A stretch of DNA of 23,434 nucleotides, taken from positions 1 to 23,434 of the forward strand of contig CAZRBG010000072.1 of NCBI GenBank assembly GCA_964598225.1. The letters run 5' to 3'. Positions 15,969-23,382 of this stretch are shown here, in pieces; within the stretch, counting starts at the first letter, position 1; each line of letters starts with the position of its first letter. The translations under genes were made by a program, and so were the position numbers. The notes below the pieces were generated by a model, which had not been told where the DNA came from, did not search any database, and saw only the letters and a list, made by a program, of their open reading frames with translations. The stretch is from SG8-4 sp964598225 (GTDB lineage: Bacteria; Planctomycetota; Phycisphaerae; Sedimentisphaerales; Anaerobacaceae).

Positions 15969-16865
15969 ATGAACGAAACGCTGAAGAAACTTGTATTGAA
16001 TGAGTTGTGCCCTGATGGTACATGGCGCCTGACTAATGTAATGAAATCCGGATTGAAGCTACAATTATCTCGACTGCCGCGAGGAGAAGTCTCAGAGGAT
16101 GAGAGGCGTTATCCCACGAGTTCAGTTGGTATGCGGGCTTTCCTGCTCAGATTCTTCACGAGACATATGCTGCAAACACAGAATAGCCTCTTCGATTATA
16201 TGATATCCGAAGATTTCCTTAGCATAATCAGAAACGGCAAACTACGAATCCTCGACATAGGTTCGGGACCAGCCGTCGCTTCTCTGGCGATCTCGAACAT
16301 GCTTCGGTGTATGCTTAGACATATCGGAGAGAACGAAAGCTGGCCAATGGGCAAAAAGTTGAGTGTGGACTATGTACTCAACGATACATCCGGCATATGT
16401 TTGGGGACCGGCCAGCGAATGTTAGCGGATAACTTTCAGATTTCAGGCAGAAACACCAGACCAATGGTCCGAAGAAGCACAATCAACATACAAAGAGCAT
16501 TTCCTGATAATATGAATCAGATTCGTCGGATAATGCTTAACTCGGGTTTCTTTGACATAATTATTCTCTCTTATGTAGTATCGCCTTTGGATGAACACGC
16601 CGGACTCGAAGGTCTATTTGCGGGATTGCGAAATCTTGAAACTTTTTGCAGCCGACGTGGCAGGATTCTAATTTTGCAGGACAAGTACGAGACGACACTC
16701 ATGAGACAGATAGGCGGGGCTATCGGAGAGCCAAGTCGACGAAAAGAATCCAGGCAGGAAATATTTCCAATAAGAAACATGCTTGAGGCTTATACCTATA
16801 CTTATTATAGCTTCTTGTATTCGCCTGTAGACAAGTTGATTACAGCAAAAAACCGAAGCGCGTAA
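15969..16865 (+). CDS. SAM-dependent methyltransferase-like protein
   Basis: A 298-residue protein from the ATG at 15969. It has class I methyltransferase motif I, RILDIGSGPAVASLAI (93-108), a following acidic strand end (VDYVLNDTSG, the usual site for the ribose hydroxyls of AdoMet), and a motif IV-like FFDIIILSYVVSPLDE, then GRILILQDKYE as the motif V/VI region. The substrate is not indicated; the pattern recalls RNA or small-ribosomal-protein methyltransferases of the Rsm22 type, but this is weak. The start is uncertain: an in-frame ATG at 15873 overlaps the previous gene, and the ribosome site at 15969 is poor. It ends 3 bases from the convergent radical SAM gene. Confidence 0.62.
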   Translation: MNETLKKLVLNELCPDGTWRLTNVMKSGLKLQLSRLPRGEVSEDERRYPTSSVGMRAFLLRFFTRHMLQTQNSLFDYMISEDFLSIIRNGKLRILDIGSGPAVASLAISNMLRCMLRHIGENESWPMGKKLSVDYVLNDTSGICLGTGQRMLADNFQISGRNTRPMVRRSTINIQRAFPDNMNQIRRIMLNSGFFDIIILSYVVSPLDEHAGLEGLFAGLRNLETFCSRRGRILILQDKYETTLMRQIGGAIGEPSRRKESRQEIFPIRNMLEAYTYTYYSFLYSPVDKLITAKNRSA

Positions 16866-16868
16866 AGC

Positions 16869-17963
16869 CTACCATATCATGCAGTTACATTTGCCGGGCT
16901 TGCAACGATCTTTGAAGATGTTCCATATCTCGGGTGATTCTCTACATAAGCTGATTGAAACTTCCTTGTTGAAGCTGCGAATTGTCTCGATGAGAAAATC
17001 GTAGAATTCTACGCGCTGTTTTGGAGGATATCTGAGCTTGCCGTCTGAAGCTCCTCTGACGAAGTTGTGGTCACGAAGTTCTTTGGCGTGATTGCCGTAT
17101 GCCGCGGCGGCAAGGCGGCTATGGCCGGGCAGAAGTCTCAACATACCGAGCGTTATGTTTTCAGGTTCGATGGCAGTCAGCATCTCTTGGATCAGGGCGG
17201 CATATCCGGTTCGCCAGTTCGGATAGAGAATACCGGGATCTATGCGAATTCGGATTCGACAGCCGTGCTGTTGGCATCGTCTGGCCGCATCGATGCGTTC
17301 GGTAAGGCTCGCTGTGCCTGATTCGTGACGCTCGATCATTTCCTGGCTGTTCATGCTCCACGAGACGACGGCCTGTCCGGTTGGCTCGACGGCTAATAGG
17401 TTGTTGATGTTGCTGCTCTTGGTAAGAAGCATCAGAAAACCGCGGGAGAATCCGGCGAAAAATGGAACGAGCATAGTGGTCAGGTTGGTTACATGATCGA
17501 GGGCGAGGCTGTCGAGCATTTCGCCCATGTTGAAGCTTACGTTGCCGTGGGCTGATTTCATCGCTTTGCGTACTTGCTTGAACATTGCGTCGTAATTGAT
17601 ATTGACCTTGATAAACGGCGAAAACTTTCGATAGACAAAGGCCAGATAGCAATAGGTGCAGTAATAAGGGCAGCCGTTTGAAATCGGCACAAGCTTGTGA
17701 TATGGACAGCAGCGAATATTCGAGCCGAGCCGGCCGTCGAATCTCCCTACAAATGACGTAGTTTGGCCGATCATTAGCGTTCTCCTGCCGGCCAATAACG
17801 CCTGTGGTTGTGAAACTCTCAAGGAAAAAGGATTTCGTTGATGCTTCACTATTCGAACATCGGCCGAGGGGAACAGTCTTAAAATCTTCTGCGCTTCGGG
17901 ATGTTCGGCGACTTTTTCCCACAGCAGTATTGTCTCAGGTTTGAAGTTCTTTGCCGTGTCCAT
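16869..17963 (-). CDS. Radical SAM protein, spore-photoproduct-lyase-like
   Basis: A 364-residue iron-sulfur enzyme. The radical SAM cluster motif CPYYCTYC (Cys98, 102, 105) has the CX3CX2C spacing, and the following CYL is shared with spore photoproduct lyases, which use the 5'-deoxyadenosyl radical to repair UV thymine dimers. The region GNVSFNMGEMLDSLALDH, the later SWSMNSQEMIERHESGT and RIRIDPGIL, and the Cys-rich C-terminus (GKCNC) agree with this branch. DNA repair is therefore plausible, but the substrate is not proven. I prefer the ATG at 17963, with AAGGCG upstream, because the in-frame ATG at 18002 lies almost on the start of transcription predicted from its promoter. It runs opposite to the virion genes and sits just ahead of a spanin-like gene. 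Confidence 0.78.
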   Translation of the reverse strand: MDTAKNFKPETILLWEKVAEHPEAQKILRLFPSADVRIVKHQRNPFSLRVSQPQALLAGRRTLMIGQTTSFVGRFDGRLGSNIRCCPYHKLVPISNGCPYYCTYCYLAFVYRKFSPFIKVNINYDAMFKQVRKAMKSAHGNVSFNMGEMLDSLALDHVTNLTTMLVPFFAGFSRGFLMLLTKSSNINNLLAVEPTGQAVVSWSMNSQEMIERHESGTASLTERIDAARRCQQHGCRIRIRIDPGILYPNWRTGYAALIQEMLTAIEPENITLGMLRLLPGHSRLAAAAYGNHAKELRDHNFVRGASDGKLRYPPKQRVEFYDFLIETIRSFNKEVSISLCRESPEIWNIFKDRCKPGKCNCMIW

Positions 17964-18007
17964 GGTCGCCTTATGAATCGTTTCTGACCGTTTGTGCCGC
18001 ATCGTGA

Positions 18008-18036
18008 ATTATAGAACAAGAAGCTCAGGTTTACAA
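18008..18036 (-). promoter_or_regulatory. Sigma-70-type promoter of radical SAM gene
   Basis: On the minus strand, TTGTAA (18031-18036) and TATAAT (18008-18013) are 17 bases apart, the ideal spacing. Predicted transcription would begin near 18001, about 38 bases before the preferred start codon at 17963. This gives the gene its own expression, independent of the virion operon. Confidence 0.6.
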
Positions 18037-18053
18037 CAAAAGGAGAAAAAAAG

Positions 18054-18677
18054 ATGAGAAAGTACGAGAGGGTGACAACACTAATCCTTGCAGTTTCTGT
18101 TTGCGTATGTGTGGTCCTTCTATTTGCCGGGTGTGACAGCTTGCGTTTCGCGCCTAACGAAGCACAAAAGCAGAACGCGTGGCTGCACAACCGCACCGCG
18201 ATAGTTACCGCCGAGACGGCCCGGGCGGAAGATGCCTCGGAGAAACTGCAGGCGCTGACGCAGCTTGGCGAGATGCAGAGCAGAGCGTTCACGTCTTACT
18301 GCGGCCTGCCAAAAGAATTCCCAAAGGCGCAAACCGCTGAGGACGTTCTTGCCGAGTCGAACTGGCAGCTCGCTCGTACGGCTATAGAGGCCGGTGCGCA
18401 GAGGCCGGATGCATGGCAAGTCGCCGACGCTGCGATAGAGCTGGGAATCGGGATATGTGCTTTGCTCGGCGGCGTCTATGGCACGCGAGCGGTAAGATTC
18501 TTACGAGAAGCGAGAACAAAGTCGAAGGCCCTGCAGGAAATCATCGCCGGCAACGAATTGTTCAAGAAACAAAACCAGGCTAAGGCCGCAGCTTTCAAAC
18601 ATGCCCACAGCAACCAATCACCCCAAACCCGGCAAATAGTAGTACAGGCAAAAACGCAAGGGATATCCGAATCTTGA
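18054..18677 (+). CDS. Lipoprotein with second membrane segment, spanin-like
   Basis: A 207-residue protein. The N-terminus is a lipoprotein signal with lipobox LFAGC (Cys27). A helical periplasmic part follows (about 35-120, with AIVTAETARAEDASEKLQAL). A second hydrophobic segment lies at about 126-144 (AIELGIGICALLGGVYG), then a basic helical tail RAVRFLREARTKSKALQ. A lipid anchor plus a downstream membrane segment is the layout of single-gene (u-) spanins, which bridge outer and inner membranes during lysis. The long tail after the second segment is unusual for that group, so an accessory head/tail or envelope role is equally possible. AAAAGGAG lies 8 bases before the ATG, and a strong terminator follows. 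Confidence 0.6.
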   Translation: MRKYERVTTLILAVSVCVCVVLLFAGCDSLRFAPNEAQKQNAWLHNRTAIVTAETARAEDASEKLQALTQLGEMQSRAFTSYCGLPKEFPKAQTAEDVLAESNWQLARTAIEAGAQRPDAWQVADAAIELGIGICALLGGVYGTRAVRFLREARTKSKALQEIIAGNELFKKQNQAKAAAFKHAHSNQSPQTRQIVVQAKTQGISES

Positions 18678-18690
18678 GAGGATCACAAAA

Positions 18691-18728
18691 AGGCCCTGAG
18701 CTTTCTTGGCTCAGGGCCTGTTGTTTTG
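18691..18728 (+). terminator. Intrinsic terminator ending the virion cluster
   Basis: A perfect 11-base-pair stem (AGGCCCTGAGC at 18691-18701 with GCTCAGGGCCT at 18709-18719), a 7-base loop and a following T-rich GTTGTTTT. It lies 14 bases beyond the lipoprotein stop and marks the end of the plus-strand cluster. Confidence 0.88.
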
Positions 18729-19259
18729 TATGATAGTGTGTTCAAAGTAAGGGATTCTGAATTTTTAGAGGTGTCAGCCAAACCAGGGCGGTGGCCTTAT
18801 TTGCGCATGTGAATGTGGCTTTCTCTCCGGTTCATTTTGCTGGCTGCGCCGCGTCACAAGTTTGAACGCCAGCTCTTTATTGATCCAGCATGTGGATACG
18901 GAAAGAACCAGCCACAATATTTCGATTGCGTAAGTACATATAATCATATTGTAGCCCCCAAATATTCATTCATCCTGCTTGTGCTATCGGTATCTGTTCA
19001 ATTTTTTCCTTAGTCAAATTTCCATCTCATACGGCGCACGGAGGCTTATAGGTTCGTATCTAAAAAGCCGATATCAGCATGAAAAAACGATATATCTGAA
19101 TCAACAAGTTTGGGGGTTCTCGTATATACCTTCGGCCCCAACGTTCTTTGTGCTGGTACGAGGATTTTTTAGGACGTAATCTGGAAGGGGGGATCGCGTA
19201 GTATTTATTTTTTTGAAAAAAAATTCCAGAGCGTCGGAGTCGAGAGCGTCTGGTTAAGG
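18729..19259. other. AT-rich intergenic region without a clear gene
   Basis: About 530 bases between the terminator and the end of the prenyl synthase gene. Short open frames on both strands (for example around 18813-19013 and 19060-19305 reverse) have no family pattern and no good ribosome sites. An imperfect hairpin next to an A/T run (about 19210-19255) lies just after the minus-strand stop at 19260 and may serve as a weak terminator. Possibly the remains of decayed sequence; nothing is recognisable. Confidence 0.4.
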
Positions 19260-20159
19260 CTATTTCGTTCTCTGCAACAGAACCGCAGCCAACTGTCGGA
19301 GACAATCAGCCTTCTGTCCGAAAGGTTCCAAAGCGGCAATAGCAGCGGATGTAAGTTTACCCTGCATTTCCTGCGTTTTATCTATGCCCGCAACTGCCGG
19401 ATAAGTACACTTGGCCGATTTCAGGTCCTTGCCGGCGGTTTTGCCTAACTGCTCGCTCGAAGCGGTTTCGTCTAAAATATCGTCCGCTATCTGGAATGCG
19501 AGACCGATATTCAAACCGTATTGGCATAGGCTGTCGAACTGTTTTTGCGACCCTCGGCCGCAAATCGCTCCCATGGCGGCGGCACACCTGAACATCTTCG
19601 CGGTTTTGTTAATGTGGATATATTCCACATTCTCCTCCGTGCCGATAGTCTCTTCAGCTTTCAAATCCGCCACCTGACCTGCGATCATGCCGTCGGCGCC
19701 GGCATCTTGCGCCAATTGTCGGATTAGTTTTACCGCCACGGCAGGCTCTTCAATCCGAGTTGCCAGGACTTCAAACGCGAGCGTCAGAAGAGCATCGCCG
19801 GTCAGAATAGCCGTTGCCTCGTCAAAGGCTTTATGACATGTTGGCTGTCCTCGACGCATGTCGTCATCATCCATTGCCGGCAGATCGTCGTGTATGAGCG
19901 AATAAGTGTGAACCATTTCGATCGCCATAGAGGCGACTTCGGCGTCACAGTTGATCCGTCCGGCAACAAGTTCGCAGCACCAGAGCACGAGCACCGAGCG
20001 CACGCGTTTGCCCGGCGCACCAAGAGTATACTTAAGTGCAGTTTTCAAGTCTCCGTGCATCTGCTGATCGGCCAGTAAATCCTCCAGAGAATTACTAACA
20101 GACCGCGATTGTGTTTGTAATCGAGTATTGAAGTCTATTGCTGAACCAGGATTTGTCAT
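19260..20159 (-). CDS. ispA: Polyprenyl (farnesyl/geranylgeranyl) diphosphate synthase
   Basis: A 299-residue trans-prenyltransferase that condenses isopentenyl diphosphate with allylic diphosphates in isoprenoid synthesis. The first Asp-rich motif is DDLPAMD (91-97) followed by DDDMRRG, and the second is DDILD (226-230); both bind magnesium and substrate. The GKRVRS motif (50-55) contacts the diphosphate, though the usual Pro of GKRxRP is Ser. Length, the two-residue insertion in the first motif and residues upstream of it (HTYSLIH) match bacterial IspA-type enzymes. The product chain length cannot be fixed. TAGGAT is seen upstream of the start. It is divergent from miaA with 62 bases between starts. 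Confidence 0.92.
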   Translation of the reverse strand: MTNPGSAIDFNTRLQTQSRSVSNSLEDLLADQQMHGDLKTALKYTLGAPGKRVRSVLVLWCCELVAGRINCDAEVASMAIEMVHTYSLIHDDLPAMDDDDMRRGQPTCHKAFDEATAILTGDALLTLAFEVLATRIEEPAVAVKLIRQLAQDAGADGMIAGQVADLKAEETIGTEENVEYIHINKTAKMFRCAAAMGAICGRGSQKQFDSLCQYGLNIGLAFQIADDILDETASSEQLGKTAGKDLKSAKCTYPAVAGIDKTQEMQGKLTSAAIAALEPFGQKADCLRQLAAVLLQRTK

Positions 20160-20221
20160 GTTCGATCTGATCCTACCTGCATGCTGTTGACAAGTGCTTG
20201 TCGTTTGCCGATTATTGGGAC

Positions 20222-21184
20222 ATGTTAAACGATAAACGCCTACCAGTAAACGGAAAAATGATTCTGATTCTCGGCGTTACCGCATCCGGCAAGGGGCGGC
20301 TTGCCTTCGATCTGGCTCGGAATATGGATGCCGAGATAATTAGTATCGACTCGATGAAGGTCTATCGCCGAATGGATATCGGCACGGCCAAGCCCTCAAT
20401 AGAGGCCAGGCAGCGCATCAAGCATCATCTGATCGACGTTGCCGAGCCCGGCGATTCGTACAATGTGGGCACTTTTATCGATCAGGCTCAGTGTGCCATC
20501 GAACGGATAAAGAGTCGAAACAAGAACATCGTTGCGGTCGGCGGCACGGCGCTTTACATAAAGGCGCTGCTTTACGGTCTGTTCGAAGGCCCCGGCAGCG
20601 ACGAGAAAATACGTGACGAATTGCGACAGCGTGCCGAAGCCGAGGGCCTCGCCGAGCTGCATCGCGAACTATCTCAGGTCGATTCGGCGGCTGCAGAGCG
20701 CATCAATCCGAATGACCGGAGGCGTATCATCCGAGCAATCGAAGTCTACAGAATCACGGGAAAGCCGATATCAAATTTTCAGAAACAATGGGAGCAATCC
20801 CGTACGAACCATGACTGGACGATCATTGGTTTGCGCAGAGACAAAGCCGACGCCAGCGGCCGAATAAACAGGCGGGTAAAGAAGATGATAGCCGCTGGTC
20901 TTGTCGACGAGGTCCAGTCTTTGCTTGCTGAGGAGAAGCCATTGAGCCAACAGGCTCGCTGTGCCATCGGCTACGCCGAAATAATCGACCATCTGAAAGA
21001 CCGAACGAGCCTTGAGGACGCCGTCGAACTGATTAAAATCCACACCCGCCGCTTAGCCAAAAGCCAGCGCACCTGGTTCAAAACCTTCAGAGAAGTGAAC
21101 TGGCTCGATGTAGAAGCAGATGAGCCGGACGAAAGAATCCTTGAAAGGGCACAAAGCACTTTGAACGATGCTGCAACCCATTGA
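20222..21184 (+). CDS. miaA: tRNA dimethylallyltransferase
   Basis: A 320-residue enzyme that adds a dimethylallyl group to adenosine 37 of tRNAs reading UNN codons. Family features are the DSMKVYRRMDIGTAKP segment (43-58; Asp43 is catalytic), GGTALYIKALLYGL (107-120), INPNDRRRIIRAIEVYRITG and the C-terminal HTRRLAKSQRTWF, which contacts tRNA. The P-loop reads GVTASGKG (18-25): the final Thr/Ser usual in GPTASGKT is a Gly. Start choice is uncertain; ATG at 20258 (308 residues) or TTG at 20198 are alternatives, and none has a strong ribosome site. Its position beside a prenyl diphosphate synthase is apt, because dimethylallyl diphosphate is the donor. The stop codon abuts an RHS fragment. Confidence 0.9.
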   Translation: MLNDKRLPVNGKMILILGVTASGKGRLAFDLARNMDAEIISIDSMKVYRRMDIGTAKPSIEARQRIKHHLIDVAEPGDSYNVGTFIDQAQCAIERIKSRNKNIVAVGGTALYIKALLYGLFEGPGSDEKIRDELRQRAEAEGLAELHRELSQVDSAAAERINPNDRRRIIRAIEVYRITGKPISNFQKQWEQSRTNHDWTIIGLRRDKADASGRINRRVKKMIAAGLVDEVQSLLAEEKPLSQQARCAIGYAEIIDHLKDRTSLEDAVELIKIHTRRLAKSQRTWFKTFREVNWLDVEADEPDERILERAQSTLNDAATH

Positions 21185-22161
21185 TTCCTACAACTCCAAG
21201 CCGTCCGCAACGCATTTGGAAAGATAAATACGATGTCCCTACAATTCCACGCCCGCAAGCGGTAGTCGAATCCGACAGTTCCGAAACACTTAAGTTCCAC
21301 TGGAAGGTTTCTTCCCAGCAGGGCTGCGATTACCTCGAGTTCTATATCGACGGCACACTCAAGGATAGCATCAGCGGAGAAGTCGACTGGACACAGAAGA
21401 CCTACTCTGTAAGCTCCGGCTTCCATATCCTCAAATGGCGCTACGTCAAGGATTCCAGCGGCTATGCGGGCGACGACTGCGGCTGGGTGGACTTCGTCCA
21501 GTGGACCGGCGCAAGCCCCGTGCCGGATTCGGATAACTGGCAGCAGTTGGACTTCAAATACGACGTGGCAGGCCGCAGAAGCGAAAAGCTCGTAGACGGC
21601 TACGGAACAAGGTACCTCGGAGCCTGTGGTGAGCAGCGCCGAATCCAACGGCGAGCTAAAAGAGTGGTCCCTCGGCTGCGCTCGGGACGCCTGCGCCCGC
21701 GCGCCCCGAACGACACGGGACGGCGTGCACGGCGAATACGACGGCCATCCACAGGACGGCTTAGCCGCAACAACCTGCTGAGAAAGTACATCTACGGCCC
21801 CGGAATCGACCAGCCGGTCAGCATGATCGAGGTCGCAGACAGCAACGCCGCATACTACTACCACAGAGCCTGCCCCGAGCGCAGTCGAGGGGACGCCCTC
21901 GGCTCGGTTATTGCGCTTAGCGACAGCACCGGCGACACCGTACAGACCTACGAATACTCGGTCTTCGGAGAACCAGCCGTAGAAGACCCCAACCACCCCA
22001 ACCCCTACATGTTCGCAGGAAGAAGATACGATATAAAAATTGGCCTGTACTACAACAGGGCGAGGTACTATAATCCGTATACAGGTAGATTTTTGCAGAC
22101 CGATCCTATCGGCTACGAAGATGGGATGAACTTATGGTTCATCCGGTTAATGCGTAGGTAA
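21181..22161 (+). pseudogene. RHS-family gene, decayed 5' part
   Basis: A start-less frame beginning at the miaA stop. The first part (about 30-110, with FHILKWRYVKDSSGYAGDDC and GWVDFVQWTG) is a secreted-adhesin-like beta domain. Residues after it hold one RHS/YD repeat (FKYDVAGRRSEKLVDGYGTR). A stretch at about 21620-21780 translates as arginine-rich non-protein and appears scrambled or out of frame. The true frame resumes at LLRKYIYGPGIDQPVSMI and includes the classical core end (DALGSVIALSDS, YYNRARYYNPYTGRFLQTDP). An 8-codon palindromic insert lies at 21868-21891. The frame is cut at 22135 by a MITE. RHS proteins are large surface or contact-dependent toxins; this one lacks most of its repeats and a signal peptide, so it is non-functional. 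Confidence 0.85.
21868..21891. repeat. 24-base palindromic insert in RHS gene
   Basis: The bases GCCTGCCCCGAGCGCAGTCG plus AGGG add the codons ACPERSRG in the middle of the conserved HRDALGSV segment, keeping the frame. The core CCCCGAGCGCAGTCGAGGGG is self-complementary and resembles the mini-palindromes inside the hairpin elements at 6159 and 10270, so all three belong to one repeat family. The exact junction cannot be fixed from one copy. Confidence 0.75.
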
Positions 22162-22323
22162 CATGGCGATCCCCAAAGACCGAGAAAAATCGTTCGGGGC
22201 CCCAGATGTCCAAATTACGCCCCCTGGCTGCCCTAATTTGCCCATCTGCCCAAACGATTTTTCTCTCGATCTAATCCCAGAGTCCCGATCTATACAGTGA
22301 CCTACTCATTAACCGGATGAAGC
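22136..22323. mobile_element. 188-bp MITE with 24-bp inverted ends and 8-bp target duplication
   Basis: The ends 22136-22159 and 22300-22323 are inverted copies over 24 positions with two mismatches; their shared core is TTCATCCGGTTAATG followed by GTAGGT. The flanking sequence GAACTTAT occurs on both sides (22128-22135 and 22324-22331), a typical target duplication. An internal pair of arms (CCGAGAAAAATCGTT near 22180 and AACGATTTTTCTCTCG near 22253) makes the whole element able to fold into one hairpin. It has no gene, so a transposase elsewhere must move it. Removing the element and one 8-base copy restores the RHS frame exactly. Confidence 0.92.
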
Positions 22324-22324
22324 G

Positions 22325-23038
22325 AACTTATATGCCTATTGCGGAAACGGACCGACTAACAGCGTTGACCCAATGGGTCTTTGGGAGTCTTACGGCTTCC
22401 TAGACGAGGACCATAGGGAAATCGAGAGGGATGATGAAGGAAATCCAAAACTTACTTTTGCCCGTTTTGAGGACGGGGAATTCAAGGAAGTAATTAAGTC
22501 CTTTAAAAACATTGATGAGTGGTGTGACTGGGCACCTGGATTTTATGAAAAAAAGGGTTGGAACCTTGAAGATCAAGTTGGCTACAAGCTCTCCCGGAAT
22601 TTCAGTTCAGGGCCGTTTGACTCCAAAAAATACACCAAGGATTGGTTTTTCTGGCGACTGCGTTTTCTGGAACATTTGGGGATATCTGGTAATATTTCTT
22701 CGATAGAAGAGGGCATGAAAGAGGGTAGAACTGTGAATGTAGTACTCAACAACGTATGGAAAAGAGAGTATGGGGGATTCGATGGCTTCAAATATGCAGG
22801 AGATAGCGGCACCATCGAGTGGCATCCTACTTGGGAAGGGGAGAATAGTCCGATACCAGATTTTCATCCGCTCATTGGTCTGGTTCATGAATTGAGCCGT
22901 GCTGCTGATTTTGCATGGGATGGCGAGATGTTCCCCAATACACGTCAACGGGAAAACATTGCCACCAGTGTCGAAAACACTGGGCACATTCAGTACAATA
23001 ACAAAGTACCAGGCTGGCCAACCATGCAATTACGATAG
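22325..23038 (+). pseudogene. RHS C-terminal part with zincin-like toxin domain
   Basis: The downstream half of the split RHS gene. It resumes with NLYAYCGNGPTNSVDPMGLW, the standard end of an RHS core, so everything after about 22375 is the variable C-terminal domain. This part is about 220 residues, acidic and aromatic, and ends with LVHELSRAADFAWDG, resembling the HExxH zinc site of RHS-linked M91-type metallopeptidases (HELxHA pattern). The second zinc His is Arg here (CGT at 22898-22900, one transition from CAT). With the core split by the MITE and this ligand lost, toxic activity is unlikely. An internal ATG at 22373 could give a free C-terminal fragment, but there is no ribosome site. 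No immunity gene is evident immediately after. Confidence 0.72.
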
Positions 23039-23130
23039 TAGTCATGTGATTTTGTACTTGTTTATTTTGTGAAATTTAAAATCAGACATGTTATGCTAAA
23101 TGTATATCTGAGTAAGGTTGAGGATAAGAT

Positions 23131-23382
23131 ATGTATAGATTTGTGATACTGATACTAAGCCTATATCTCATGGTAGTAACATCAATACAAGCACAGCCTC
23201 AAGCTAATTCTTACACTAATAGGAAGGTCTCTGTCGTGAGAATCACCATCACCTCACTCGAAGTAGGGGAGAAGGTTCTCAAATTAGGCTATGAAATAAG
23301 GAACGAGGCTAACTACGACACTTGGATTCTAGGGGGTATTGGCAAGTTCGATTTGAGCGCGGAAATATTCATTGAAAACTAG
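23131..23382 (+). CDS. Small secreted protein, possibly truncated
   Basis: An 83-residue frame. GAGGA lies 8 bases before the ATG. The N-terminus is a signal peptide (about 1-22, with LILSLYLMVVTSIQAQ). The mature part has VSVVRITITSLEVGEKVLKL and YEIRNEANYDTWI, the start of an Ig-like beta sandwich that in related exported proteins is longer. It ends at a TAG (23380-23382) right after a strand, so it is likely a truncated or decayed copy. It follows the RHS remnant and might be a former immunity or accessory gene, but nothing shows that. Confidence 0.45.
   Translation: MYRFVILILSLYLMVVTSIQAQPQANSYTNRKVSVVRITITSLEVGEKVLKLGYEIRNEANYDTWILGGIGKFDLSAEIFIEN

Noticed and set aside
19060..19305. 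Small reverse-strand frame between the terminator and the prenyl synthase gene
   Set aside because: No recognisable motif or ribosome site; it overlaps the end of the synthase gene in another frame.
23067..23097. Possible promoter TTGTGA ... TATGCT before the small secreted protein
   Set aside because: The spacing is 19 bases and the -10 match is poor, so it cannot be supported.
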